Under the pieces are notes generated by a model. The model was not told the origin of the DNA and did not search any database. It saw nothing but the letters and a program-made list of their open reading frames with translations. Position numbers and translations under genes: made by a program. This document shows positions 37,055-45,716 of a stretch of 64,000 nt of DNA, in pieces. This stretch comes from Bacillus mesophilus (GTDB taxonomy: Bacteria > Bacillota > Bacilli > Bacillales > SA4): contig NZ_JAAIWM010000002.1 in assembly GCF_011008845.1 (NCBI RefSeq), positions 310,001 through 374,000 of the forward strand, in the 5' to 3' direction. The stretch's first letter is position 1. Each line of letters opens with the position of its first letter.

Positions 37055-38602
37055 TTACAACGGAATGTTTCCGTGTTTCTTTCTTGGTCGCTCTTCTTTC
37101 TTATTTCGAAGCATTTCTAATGCTTGAATGAGTTTAATTCTTGTCTCTCTTGGATCAATGACATCATCTACCATTCCCATGCTAGCAGCGATATACGGAC
37201 TCGCAAACTTCTCACGATACTCTTCAATCTTATCCGCTCTAGTTTGCTCTGGATTTTCACTTTCGGCAATTTCTCTAGCAAAAATAATGTTAGCTGCTCC
37301 TTGAGGACCCATTACAGCAATTTCTGCATTTGGCCATGCATATACAAGGTCTGCTCCTATTGCTTTACTATTTAAGGCAACGTAGGCCCCACCATATGCT
37401 TTACGTAAGATGACGGTCAACTTAGGGACTGTCGCTTCGGAGTAGGCATAAAGGATTTTTGCTCCATGACGAATAATTCCTCCATGCTCCTGTTTTACAC
37501 CAGGGAAAAAGCCGGTAACGTCCTCAAACGTAATAATTGGGATATTGAAAGAGTCACAAAAACGGATAAATCTTGCTGCCTTATCAGAAGAATCGATATC
37601 TAACCCACCAGCCATTACCTTTGGCTGATTGCACACCAAACCAACAACCTCTCCCTTTATCCGAGCGAGACCAATTACAATGTTTCTTGCAAAATCTTTA
37701 TGTACTTCCGTAAAGGATCCTTGATCTACTACTTGCTCAATTACCTTTCGAACATCATACGGTCTAACTGCATCAAATGGAATCGTTTCTGTTAATTCAG
37801 GTCTGTAATCATCATCTTCACCAGTGTTTAAAAGTGGTGGCTTTTCCTCATTATTTTGAGGTAAATAGCTAAGTAAATGGCGAACCTGCTCTAAGACTTC
37901 CTCTTCTGTTGAACCTGAGAAATGTGCGTTTCCACTAATCGAGTTATGTACGTCTGCCCCACCTAAGTCCTCAGATGAGATTTTTTCACCTGTCACGGTT
38001 TCAATAACCTTCGGACCCGTTATAAACATCTGACTTGTTTTCTCAACCATGAAAACAAAATCAGTAATGGCTGGAGAGTATACTGCTCCACCTGCACATG
38101 GTCCCATAATGACTGAGATTTGGGGAATTACACCTGAGTAGATAGAATTTCTATAGAAGATATGACCATAACCATCTAATGATACCACACCTTCTTGAAT
38201 ACGAGCCCCTCCGGAGTCATTCAGACCAACAATTGGTGCACCGTTCTTTGCAGCTAAATCCATGATGGTAGAAATCTTTTTGGCATGCATTTCACCTAAT
38301 GCTCCACCAAAAACAGTAAAATCCTGTGAAAAAAGATAGATTGGACGACCATTTACTTTTCCATAACCTGTTACAACTCCATCACCAGGACCCTTCTTAT
38401 TAGCTAGTCCAAAGTCCTGTGAGCGGTGCTCAATGAAAGGATTTAGTTCGACAAAGGTGCCAGGATCAACGAGTAAATCGATTCTCTCTCTGGCAGTCAA
38501 CTTTCCCTTCTCATGCTGTTTACCGATTCTTTCATCTCCACCTCCTAATTCAACTTCTCTTCTTTTATCATATAGTTCATCAATCTTTTTATAAATATCC
38601 AA
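37055..38602 (-). CDS. yqjD: Acyl-CoA carboxylase carboxyltransferase subunit (propionyl-CoA type)
   Basis: A 515-residue biotin-dependent carboxyltransferase (beta subunit). It transfers CO2 from carboxybiotin to an acyl-CoA; with the epimerase beside it, propionyl-CoA is the likely substrate. The crotonase-like N- and C-halves show GLNDSGGARIQEGV (about residues 122-135) and the oxyanion loop around GPCAGGAVYSPA, then the second GGG-type loop near AYGGAYVALNSK. The usual size is about 510-540. The biotin carboxylase/carrier subunit is not in this window. It is 12 bases after the epimerase gene. Confidence 0.92.
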   Translation of the reverse strand: MDIYKKIDELYDKRREVELGGGDERIGKQHEKGKLTARERIDLLVDPGTFVELNPFIEHRSQDFGLANKKGPGDGVVTGYGKVNGRPIYLFSQDFTVFGGALGEMHAKKISTIMDLAAKNGAPIVGLNDSGGARIQEGVVSLDGYGHIFYRNSIYSGVIPQISVIMGPCAGGAVYSPAITDFVFMVEKTSQMFITGPKVIETVTGEKISSEDLGGADVHNSISGNAHFSGSTEEEVLEQVRHLLSYLPQNNEEKPPLLNTGEDDDYRPELTETIPFDAVRPYDVRKVIEQVVDQGSFTEVHKDFARNIVIGLARIKGEVVGLVCNQPKVMAGGLDIDSSDKAARFIRFCDSFNIPIITFEDVTGFFPGVKQEHGGIIRHGAKILYAYSEATVPKLTVILRKAYGGAYVALNSKAIGADLVYAWPNAEIAVMGPQGAANIIFAREIAESENPEQTRADKIEEYREKFASPYIAASMGMVDDVIDPRETRIKLIQALEMLRNKKEERPRKKHGNIPL

Positions 38603-38614
38603 GCTACTTACCTC

Positions 38615-39016
38615 CTATTTCTTTTCACAAAGCTCTAACAGTACATTTCCTGTTGATTTTGGATGCATAAATGCAATTTGGGCTCCACCAGCACCAGGTT
38701 TGGATTGCTCGTGGATCATTTGTATTCCATGTTCCTTCATATATTGAATTCGTTCTTCTATTGATTCTACACCTAGAGCAATATGGTGAATACCTTCGCC
38801 CTTCTTCTCGATAAACTTTGCTACTGGGCTATCATCTGACATCGGCTCTAATAACTCAAGCTTTGTTTCTCCTGCCTTGATGAAAGCTACTTTTACTTGT
38901 TCAGACTCTACCGTCTCCACCCCAATAAGCTCTAACTGAAGAACATCTATATAAAGCTTCAACGAATCTTCGATAGACCGAACAGCAATGCCGATATGGT
39001 CAATTTTTTTAATCAA
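38615..39016 (-). CDS. mce: Methylmalonyl-CoA epimerase
   Basis: A 133-residue vicinal-oxygen-chelate fold enzyme (YqjC) that interconverts (S)- and (R)-methylmalonyl-CoA so that the mutase can use it. The metal ligands are His7 in IDHIGIAV, His in GEGIHHIALGV and the terminal Glu in VLLELCEKK. GAGGGGG lies about seven bases before TTG 39016, which I use as start; the TTG seven codons earlier overlaps that site. It leads the mce-yqjD-yqjE unit and lies divergently from prli42. Confidence 0.92.
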   Translation of the reverse strand: MIKKIDHIGIAVRSIEDSLKLYIDVLQLELIGVETVESEQVKVAFIKAGETKLELLEPMSDDSPVAKFIEKKGEGIHHIALGVESIEERIQYMKEHGIQMIHEQSKPGAGGAQIAFMHPKSTGNVLLELCEKK

Positions 39017-39132
39017 TTCTGAGACCCCCTCATACAATTAAAGAAAACGCATACACTTACTAGTATACTAGAAAGACATCCAACTATTGTAGTTCTTTGT
39101 TAGAAATTAAATTTCCTGCCACTATTTATGAC

Positions 39133-39161
39133 TTGTCCTCGTTTATGGTTGCAGGTAAAAT
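39133..39161 (+). promoter_or_regulatory. SigA-type promoter for prli42
   Basis: TTGTCC, 17 bases, TAAAAT, ending 38 bases before the prli42 start. AGGGGGAG follows as ribosome site. Confidence 0.55.
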
Positions 39162-39198
39162 ATAAGATACTAGGATGAATAAAAGGGGGAGAACGTTC

Positions 39199-39291
39199 AT
39201 GACCCGTAAAACACAAAAAATTATTGTTTACTTGATGATTCTTTCAATGTTATTAACTACTTTATTTACAGGAGCTGCTATGTTCTTTTAA
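39199..39291 (+). CDS. prli42: Stressosome-associated protein Prli42
   Basis: A 30-residue membrane miniprotein: basic TRKTQK head, a single hydrophobic helix and a short GAAMFF end. Length and pattern match Prli42, a Gram-positive miniprotein that in Listeria anchors the stressosome to the membrane and helps it sense oxidative stress. GGGGGAG precedes the ATG and a hairpin terminator follows the stop. It was too short for ordinary ORF searches. It is divergent from the epimerase gene. Confidence 0.8.
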   Translation: MTRKTQKIIVYLMILSMLLTTLFTGAAMFF

Positions 39292-39313
39292 TACAATGAA
39301 TATAGTAGTATGG

Positions 39314-39349
39314 AAGAGAGCGACTTTGCTTAGTCGTTCTCTTTTTATT
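39314..39349 (+). terminator. Terminator after prli42
   Basis: AGAGAGCGAC and GTCGTTCTCT pair (one G-U) around an eight-base loop, followed by TTTTTATTA. Confidence 0.82.
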
Positions 39350-39392
39350 AGGATTTAACCTACTTTACTATTCGAATCATGAGGTGGATATA

Positions 39393-39584
39393 ATGGTTTT
39401 AACGTTATCTATTTTGGGTATTATCATATTACTTGCAGGATTGTTTGGAACCCTTGCCCTGGCCGGAAAAGGGGATCAAGAATACAGAAAGTCCACAAAA
39501 CAGAATGTTACTAGACTAACATTTATTTACTTGTTATTAGCAGTTATTATTATAATAGGGTTTGGCCTTTACTTTTACCTATAA
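39393..39584 (+). CDS. Small two-helix membrane protein
   Basis: A 63-residue protein with two membrane helices (residues 2-24 and 42-62) joined by a charged hairpin GKGDQEYRKSTKQN. GAGGTGG lies five bases before ATG 39393; the GTG three codons earlier overlaps that site. The gene lies between Prli42 and a MITE-like repeat, whose end touches its stop codon. No family is recognised. Confidence 0.65.
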   Translation: MVLTLSILGIIILLAGLFGTLALAGKGDQEYRKSTKQNVTRLTFIYLLLAVIIIIGFGLYFYL

Positions 39585-39739
39585 GAGGATGTTCAAAAAG
39601 TCCGGGAAAAATAGCTGTCGAATTTCTTCGTTGGCTTGATTTTCCGCTCCTCATGTATAAAATGCATACACTCCGGTGCTCAACTCTTCGCCGCTTCGAA
39701 CTTCTCGGCTATTTTTTTCCTCCTTTTTGAACACGCTCT
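39584..39739. mobile_element. Short MITE-like inverted-repeat element
   Basis: About 156 bp. The terminal inverted repeats are TGTTCAAAAAG at both ends, extended by an imperfect match (TCCGGGAAAAATAGC against GGAGGAAAAAAATAGC). It has no coding capacity. It directly follows the stop of the 39393 gene. This type of GTTCAAAAAG element is a common intergenic repeat in Bacillus-like genomes, stated from general knowledge. Confidence 0.7.
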
Positions 39740-39840
39740 ATAAAGCCTAGCTAGACAAAGTATACTCTCAAACTTCCAAAAAAACTGAGTGTAATCTGTA
39801 TTTTTTGGCTAGAATGATAGTAGAAATGGAGAGTGAACAA

Positions 39841-40983
39841 ATGATAAGACGGCTACTGCTTCTTTTATCCTTTAGCATTTTCTTATATGTATTGTGGGGA
39901 GTATGGCAGAAACAGCCTGAATCATTTCAGATTAATGAATTCACTGAAGTTATTCAAGGTCAATACAACACATTAAAAGAAAATGAGAAAGTTAATGATT
40001 CAATTACTAAACTGTTAGTGACATTTGACCAAATGGCTAGACAGTTATCAGATACCCTTGTTGAAGATCAAGAACAGGAAACTAATTCAGCAACACCTAT
40101 AGAAAAACCTGTCTTAGCTACACCAACTCAGCAGATATTCTCGGTCCATAATGTTCAACTTCACCAATCAAAAGAAGAGGTCGAACAACTATTAGGAAGT
40201 CCAAAGCGAACCTCAGAGAATGAATATGGGATCAACTGGAACGTCTATCATGAAAATTACCATAACTTTATCATGGTTGGTTATAACGACCAGAACAAAG
40301 TGGCTGCCATATATACGAACCAAGATTTAATCTCTTCCTCAAATGGAATTGTTCTGGGAAGCAATAAACAAATGGTTGGTGAACAATTAGGGGAATCTCT
40401 TTCAAGCATAAATAAAGGGATGGTTTTTTATCAGTTTGATAAAAAGCAAGAGTTTGAAATGTTCCAGATTGATGATTCCTATATCACAGTTTTTTATGAT
40501 CAGCACCAAAATAACACCGTAACCGCCATACAAATCGTTAGTAAGTCATTAGAGGATCGACGCAATGATTATTATACAAATGAGACTGAGGCGCTTAAGG
40601 AAGGCTTTGAATACCAACTGTTTGACTTAACAAATTCAACACGAGTAAAGTTTGGGCTATCTGTACTTACTTGGGATGATTATGTTAGAGAAACAGCCCG
40701 TAAGCATAGTAAAGATATGGCAGTTAACAACTACTTTAGTCATGAGAATTTAGAAGGGAAGTCCCCTTTTGACCGAATGCTTGAGGATGACATACAATTT
40801 ACCATTGCAGGAGAAAACCTCGCATATGGTCAGTATAGTAGTATCTTTGCTCATGAAGGTTTAATGAATTCCATGGGTCACCGAGAAAATATTCTTCAAA
40901 AGGATTTCAAATACTTAGGTGTTGGAGTTGCCTTCAACTCTAAATTTCAACCGTATTATACGCAAAAATTCTATAGTAAGTAA
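39841..40983 (+). CDS. CAP domain protein with CAP-associated N-domain (YlbC-like)
   Basis: A 380-residue exported or membrane-anchored protein. A short N-terminal membrane helix (residues 4-19), a linker, the CAP-associated N-terminal domain (about 90-230) and a C-terminal CAP/SCP domain (about 250-380) with ARKHSKDMAVNNYFSHEN and GHRENIL. The layout matches Bacillus YlbC-type proteins; CAP domains bind or cleave extracellular ligands, and the role here is unknown. GGAG lies nine bases before ATG 39841; two earlier ATG codons have no site. Confidence 0.85.
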   Translation: MIRRLLLLLSFSIFLYVLWGVWQKQPESFQINEFTEVIQGQYNTLKENEKVNDSITKLLVTFDQMARQLSDTLVEDQEQETNSATPIEKPVLATPTQQIFSVHNVQLHQSKEEVEQLLGSPKRTSENEYGINWNVYHENYHNFIMVGYNDQNKVAAIYTNQDLISSSNGIVLGSNKQMVGEQLGESLSSINKGMVFYQFDKKQEFEMFQIDDSYITVFYDQHQNNTVTAIQIVSKSLEDRRNDYYTNETEALKEGFEYQLFDLTNSTRVKFGLSVLTWDDYVRETARKHSKDMAVNNYFSHENLEGKSPFDRMLEDDIQFTIAGENLAYGQYSSIFAHEGLMNSMGHRENILQKDFKYLGVGVAFNSKFQPYYTQKFYSK

Positions 40984-40986
40984 TAA

Positions 40987-41017
40987 TAGACTCCTATTAA
41001 AAGGGGTCTATTTTTTT
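40987..41017 (+). terminator. Terminator after the CAP protein gene
   Basis: TAGACTCC and GGGGTCTA pair (one G-U) around a nine-base loop, followed by seven T. Confidence 0.78.
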
Positions 41018-41163
41018 GATGGCTTTTGGTAAGTGTTAGAGTCCACAATAAAACAATTTTGAAAAATATGAGAAAACAGCGAATTTTTTATTTTTTTTGT
41101 TGAAATTTGTAAAATTTATGACAAAATTAGGATAAGAGATTACAAATAAGGGAGCTGCAAATT

Positions 41164-42660
41164 ATGAACGACAACCAAAGTCAGTTGGATCAAATTTTAG
41201 TTGCAGATATTGAAAGAAAGAATAAGCTAGTTTTCATGGTATCGTTACTATCGGTTATTTTAGCAATTGTTGTTGAGATTGGACTGAAACAGCCGCTTGT
41301 TTTGATTTTGACAATTGGGATTGGTGGATTTGTTGTTCTCGCCTTTCTGGCCTTCCTTATGTATAAAAAATATTTAACCATGCAAATACCATACCTAACA
41401 ATTGCAGGTCTTGCTGTTGTCATTTATCTAATAATGGTCAGTACGCAGGCAATTACTATGATCTTAATGCCACTCTACTTATTAACTACAATCGCAATTT
41501 ATAATAAAAAATCTACCACAATTATGGGTGTTTTATCTGCTTTATTGATTAGTATTTTATTCTTTATTAATTCACAAGACGTTCTTCAACTGGAAACGAC
41601 TCGCATTTTTGCTTACTATTTAATTTTTGGACTTATTACGTTAACATTATTTTTCCAATTAAGGGTTTCCGAGCAAATGAAGAAGGAAATGAATGAGTTG
41701 CAATCTCAAACACAAACACTTGTAGAAAAGCAAAAGGAGCATAGCCGCTATTTAAGCTCTGGAACCAAAACCATTAGTGAAAATATCGGAAAGGTTCGTG
41801 CACAAAGTGAGGACCAACTTCATTCCTTACAAGAAGTCGGGGTCGCAGTTGGAGAGATATCTTCTGGAATGCAAACTCAAAGTGAGTCTGCAGGCACGAT
41901 TACCACGTCTGTGGAGACACTTAATCAAATGGTGAATGAATTAGTCAAGAATGCAAATTTCCTCTCCAAACAGGTTGCTGTCACAAACAGTGCATCAGAA
42001 GAAGGTACACAAACTATAGAAGCATTACTATCTAAGATAAGTGAATTTCAACAATCTATTGATACGATGTCAGAAACGATGGAAAATCTTGCTGATAAAA
42101 TAACGGAAACTACTACTTTTTCTGATAGTATTCGTGATATTGCGGCTCAAACTAATTTACTTGCACTGAATGCTTCCATTGAAGCTGCACGAGCTGGTGA
42201 AAGCGGAAAGGGATTCGCTGTAGTGGCAGGAGAAATTAGAAAACTATCAGAAGTAACAACAAAGGCAGCAAATCGTATTTCTGAAAATTTAGCAAAAGTG
42301 AATGAGAATACAAGCTTCTCACAGAAGCAAATGAAAAATAATGCTATTAAAATGACTGAAAGTGTAACTCTAACTCAAGAAACTCTAAAGGTATTTGAGA
42401 ATATAAACAATTCCGTTCACGAGTTACATGCAACTGTTAAGGAGTATGAATTGGTTACTGCTTCTATTTCAGAATCATCCTCAACCATTGAAACATCTGT
42501 TACAGAGTTTGCCTCAATCATTGAGGAAACCACGGCATCACTTGAGGAAATCGCAGCATCAATAGAAAACCACAGTGAATCTAACGGAGAGTTAGTCTCA
42601 TTTATTCAAAATACAGATGATGCAACACTTGAACTTATGAAATTAACAAAAGACAAATAA
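41164..42660 (+). CDS. Methyl-accepting chemotaxis protein without extracellular sensor
   Basis: A 498-residue chemoreceptor. The first 170 residues form about six membrane helices with only short loops, so there is no extracellular ligand domain; there is no HAMP domain in the usual place. The signalling half from about 200 on has the conserved tip [20 protein letters not shown]. It may sense membrane state, redox or pH from within the bilayer. GGGAG precedes the ATG. A weak SigD-like TAAA...GATAA pair is at 41110-41134. Confidence 0.9.
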   Translation: MNDNQSQLDQILVADIERKNKLVFMVSLLSVILAIVVEIGLKQPLVLILTIGIGGFVVLAFLAFLMYKKYLTMQIPYLTIAGLAVVIYLIMVSTQAITMILMPLYLLTTIAIYNKKSTTIMGVLSALLISILFFINSQDVLQLETTRIFAYYLIFGLITLTLFFQLRVSEQMKKEMNELQSQTQTLVEKQKEHSRYLSSGTKTISENIGKVRAQSEDQLHSLQEVGVAVGEISSGMQTQSESAGTITTSVETLNQMVNELVKNANFLSKQVAVTNSASEEGTQTIEALLSKISEFQQSIDTMSETMENLADKITETTTFSDSIRDIAAQTNLLALNASIEAARAGESGKGFAVVAGEIRKLSEVTTKAANRISENLAKVNENTSFSQKQMKNNAIKMTESVTLTQETLKVFENINNSVHELHATVKEYELVTASISESSSTIETSVTEFASIIEETTASLEEIAASIENHSESNGELVSFIQNTDDATLELMKLTKDK

Positions 42661-42670
42661 ATGGACAGAC

Positions 42671-42703
42671 AAAAAGGAGAAAGCATTCGCTTTCTCCTTT
42701 TTG
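42671..42703 (+). terminator. Terminator after the chemoreceptor gene
   Basis: AAAAAGGAGAAAGC and GCTTTCTCCTTTTT form a perfect 14-bp stem with a four-base loop. Confidence 0.92.
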
Positions 42704-42760
42704 TTGTTTAGAAAATTATAAAAGTTTATCATTAGTGGATAAATAAGGCTAGTGTATAGT

Positions 42761-43005
42761 AATCCAGCTCCAGCGCCCAGCCAAGATGAAACTGCGATGA
42801 TCTTTGCAATTTCATCCTACCTCGAGGGAAAAAGGAAGCACACTTTTTCCTAGGTCAAATAACCCTTCGAGAATAAAGGGGAAACCCACCCTTTTTTCTC
42901 AAAGGAACATTTGCTTGTCGGAGGCCTGCAGGATGCAGGTCAGGCAGGCGTTGCAACAGGACGTTGCGCACTTAGCCTGCCTTCATCTGACGAGGCGCTT
43001 GCGCC
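42761..43005 (-). repeat. Dispersed hairpin-scaffold repeat, copy 2 with insertions
   Basis: Read on the minus strand it has the scaffold of copies 1 and 3: GGCGCAAGCGCC, CCGACAAGCAAATGTTCC, GGGTTATTTGACCT, and GGCTGGGCGCTGGAGCTGG. It is longer because three blocks are inserted, two of which are themselves hairpins (42785-42816 and 42825-42851); the third (about 42925-42993) contains a CAGGATG...ACAGGACGT module also seen at 45901-45950. The main hairpin is at 42864-42904. Confidence 0.78.
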
Positions 43006-43016
43006 TTTTGTTCTGT

Positions 43017-44114
43017 TTATATCTGGTGCATTTTAAGTTCAAGCAGTTCAAACATCTTTTTTAATTTTTCTTTCGGAATAACCTCGTATTGATCTCCGAT
43101 ACTTACCTCAAAATATGCCTCTTTATTGTTCACTTCTCGAAGGTTTCCGGTCATCCCAATATCACTTTCCTTATAAAGCTCTTTTAAAATGGTTTCCATC
43201 TTTTCTTTAGATGCTTGAAAATGAACGTGAAACATATTGGAAACAGGTTGTAGAGGTCTTGTAGTAATTCTTGTACAGCTATTAAAAAGCTCTGCTAATT
43301 CTATTGCACCTGTATAATACCTATTCATTTCAGTCGCTCTTTTGTCAAAATTATAGTTTGCACTAATTATGTAGGGATAAAGACTAATTAAGTCACCACC
43401 ATAGCGACGTTTCCAGGTTTTAGACTCTTGTGTGAATTCGTGACTTCCAGCTAGAATTGCTCCGGCAATACCGCCAATTCCTTTGTAAAATGATAGATAA
43501 ACACTATCAAATAAAGAGCAGATTTCTTTAGCACTTACCTTATAATAGGGAAGAACCTCTAAAAGTCTTGCACCATCTAAATGGAGCTTTATATCCTTTG
43601 ATTTACAATAGTTAGAGATGTTAACAAGAGTTTCATATGAAGGTAGCTGTCCACCTATCTCACGCTGTGGGAGTTCAAGTAAGATACATGATACATCTTT
43701 CTTTAAAGCCTCAATGTCCTCTAGCTCAACAACACGATCCTGGTCTGCTAGTAAAACTGACTCAATTTGATGGAGTTCTTTTAAGCCGTCCTCCTCATGT
43801 ATTTCTAAATGGCTAAGGGGATGATAGGCGACCCTCTTCACTCCTTTTTGATCACACCAAATTCTTAACGCTATTTGCTGAGCCATTGTACCGCTAGGAA
43901 AAAACACAGCGTTTTCTTTTCCTAGGAATGCTGCCATTTTCTTTTGGAAGTCTTCGATTACCTGACCTGTACCGTATAAATCACTTTCCAGCTTGCCTTC
44001 AACATCTTGAAATGCCATCTTTAATACATCAATATTTCTAGTGCCATGACCGCCAATTTGATAAGATGAATTCTTGAAAAGATCTGCCAAGGTTTCTTGT
44101 ATTTGTGTATCCAC
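43017..44114 (-). CDS. Beta-eliminating lyase/threonine aldolase-like PLP enzyme
   Basis: A 365-residue fold-type I PLP enzyme. The Schiff-base lysine is Lys211 in SFYKGIGG and the PLP-nitrogen Asp is Asp180 in LHLDGAR. N-terminal GGHGTRNIDVLK and FFPSGTMAQQIALRIWC agree with threonine aldolase family proteins, which cleave beta-hydroxy amino acids. The Y-K-G-I-G-G variant is seen in related proteins of unknown substrate, so the reaction is uncertain. The ATG has only a weak ribosome site. The 3-prime end touches repeat copy 2. Confidence 0.82.
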   Translation of the reverse strand: MDTQIQETLADLFKNSSYQIGGHGTRNIDVLKMAFQDVEGKLESDLYGTGQVIEDFQKKMAAFLGKENAVFFPSGTMAQQIALRIWCDQKGVKRVAYHPLSHLEIHEEDGLKELHQIESVLLADQDRVVELEDIEALKKDVSCILLELPQREIGGQLPSYETLVNISNYCKSKDIKLHLDGARLLEVLPYYKVSAKEICSLFDSVYLSFYKGIGGIAGAILAGSHEFTQESKTWKRRYGGDLISLYPYIISANYNFDKRATEMNRYYTGAIELAELFNSCTRITTRPLQPVSNMFHVHFQASKEKMETILKELYKESDIGMTGNLREVNNKEAYFEVSIGDQYEVIPKEKLKKMFELLELKMHQI

Positions 44115-44315
44115 TGTGTCACTCCATTCTTCTATACTATGATCTATTGCTTATTATCTAATATATCTATATTATAGCCTTTTTCCCCTCAATGAGTGGT
44201 GAATATAGTTCCTCATTCTACTCTTCTAAAAATTGCTATTTTAGTTAATGTAATTGCATTATGAGGATTTCTACCATACAATAAGCTTGTTTAACAACAT
44301 AAGGGGGTGCAACAA

Positions 44316-44588
44316 TTGATACAATTCTCAGAGTTAAAAGTGGCAAAATCAACCAACTTAGGTGGTGGTTCAACGGAACTGGTGGTTCATGGACTTACCG
44401 ATACAGATACGTTTGAATTTATTCTTTTTAGGGGTTCTGAAACTTCTGATTGGCTATTGGATGAACTAGCATACATATATTATAAAAATAATGAAAAAAA
44501 TGCATTTCAGATCTTTATTCAACCAGGCCAGTTTCAAGAATACCAAGAATTTATTGCGAACCATCCTACTGTTAAAAATAACGTTTAA
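44316..44588 (+). CDS. Small cytoplasmic protein of unknown function
   Basis: A 90-residue protein with no signal or membrane segment. The N-terminal half looks like beta strands around STELVVHGL, and the second half is alpha helical with aromatic residues (LDELAYIYYK, FQEYQEF). AAGGGGGTG lies six bases before TTG 44316, which I choose; the GTG three codons earlier is inside that site. It stands alone, followed directly by repeat copy 3. No family is recognised. Confidence 0.6.
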   Translation: MIQFSELKVAKSTNLGGGSTELVVHGLTDTDTFEFILFRGSETSDWLLDELAYIYYKNNEKNAFQIFIQPGQFQEYQEFIANHPTVKNNV

Positions 44589-44596
44589 GAATAAGA

Positions 44597-44717
44597 GGCG
44601 CAAGCGCCCCGTTTAGCCCCGACAAGCAAATGTTCCTTGAAGAGAAAAAGGGCGATCTTTCCATTTTACTCTTCAAGGGTTATTTGACCTCGAGGGGCTG
44701 GGTGCTGGAGCTGGATT
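44597..44717 (+). repeat. Dispersed hairpin-scaffold repeat, copy 3
   Basis: Starts with the hairpin GGCGCAAGCGCC, then CCGTTTAGCCCCGACAAGCA and ATGTTCC, an inner hairpin (CCTTGAAGAG at 44635-44644 with CTCTTCAAGG at 44669-44678), GGGTTATTTGACCTCGAG and GGGCTGGGTGCTGGAG. Bases 44718-44858 hold no clear gene. Confidence 0.82.
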
Positions 44718-44858
44718 ACTACAAAAATTCGTTTAAGTACAACACAAAATTATATACTTATTATCTTTGAACAAATGGTGGAATTGCCCAGGCTAATGGG
44801 GCTGGATTAGAATTACTATGAACTAGCATCGATATCCAACAAATTATTTATAAGCAAA

Positions 44859-44890
44859 AAAGCAGACCAACGAAATAGTTGAGTCTGCTT
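44859..44890 (-). terminator. Terminator after the yeeN-type gene
   Basis: AAGCAGAC and GTCTGCTT pair around a 16-base loop with an inner CAAC/GTTG pair; TTTTTTGC follows on the minus strand. Confidence 0.8.
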
Positions 44891-44898
44891 CTTTGTTA

Positions 44899-45615
44899 TT
44901 ATCCTAATTCAACATTGTGGTACACTTGCTGAACATCTTCTAAATCTTCTAAAGTATCAATAAGTTTTTCAAACTTAGCTTGACCGTCTTCTGGTAGGCT
45001 TACATCACTTTGAGCTAACATCGTTAACTCGGCAACAGAAAATTCTGTAACCCCTGCATTCTTAAATGCTTCCTGAATTGCATGAAACTGATCAGGCTCC
45101 CCATAGACAATTACGGATTCTTCTTCTTCTAGAATATCACGAACATCTACGTCTGCTTCCATCAAAATCTCAAGAACTTCTTCTACATTTTTGCCTTCTA
45201 GTCCAACAACAGCTGTCGCATCAAACATATAAGAAACAGAGCCACTTACTCCCATGTTTCCACCATTTTTATTAAAGGCGGCACGAACTTCTGCAGCGGT
45301 ACGATTCACGTTATTCGTTAAAGCATCAACAATGATCATCGAACCATTAGGACCAAACCCTTCATAGCGAAGTTCATCATATGTTTCATCAGATGCACCC
45401 TTTGCTTTATCAATCGCTCGATCGATAATAGCTTTTGGGACATTATATGTCTTCGCACGTTCAAGTACAAACTTTAAAGATTGATTTAGTTCAGGATCTG
45501 GTTCCCCTTGTTTTGCCGCTACATAAATAACACGGCCAAATTTAGCATAAATACGACTTGTATTTGCATCCTTAGATGCCTTCTTTTCCTTAATATTGTT
45601 CCACTTACGTCCCAT
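44899..45615 (-). CDS. yeeN: YebC/PmpR family protein, YeeN type
   Basis: A 238-residue cytoplasmic protein of the YebC family. [19 protein letters not shown] at the start and the [20 protein letters not shown] core match the Bacillus YeeN branch closely. YebC-family proteins were long called transcription regulators; newer work ties YebC members to relief of ribosome stalling on proline-rich stretches. Which role applies to YeeN is not clear. The ATG three codons after an upstream ATG is chosen by homology; the ribosome site is weak. Confidence 0.9.
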   Translation of the reverse strand: MGRKWNNIKEKKASKDANTSRIYAKFGRVIYVAAKQGEPDPELNQSLKFVLERAKTYNVPKAIIDRAIDKAKGASDETYDELRYEGFGPNGSMIIVDALTNNVNRTAAEVRAAFNKNGGNMGVSGSVSYMFDATAVVGLEGKNVEEVLEILMEADVDVRDILEEEESVIVYGEPDQFHAIQEAFKNAGVTEFSVAELTMLAQSDVSLPEDGQAKFEKLIDTLEDLEDVQQVYHNVELG

Positions 45616-45716
45616 TATGAACACTCGCTTTCAACACTTTAACTCTATTTTGATTTTAAATACTGTACTATAACCTAATCATTATACCTTATATTTGTTT
45701 TTGTTTCGAGTTAATT

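Noticed and set aside
42804-43064. 86-residue ORF on the plus strand
   Set aside because: Lies in the inverted hairpin-scaffold repeat and runs into the antisense of the PLP-enzyme gene.
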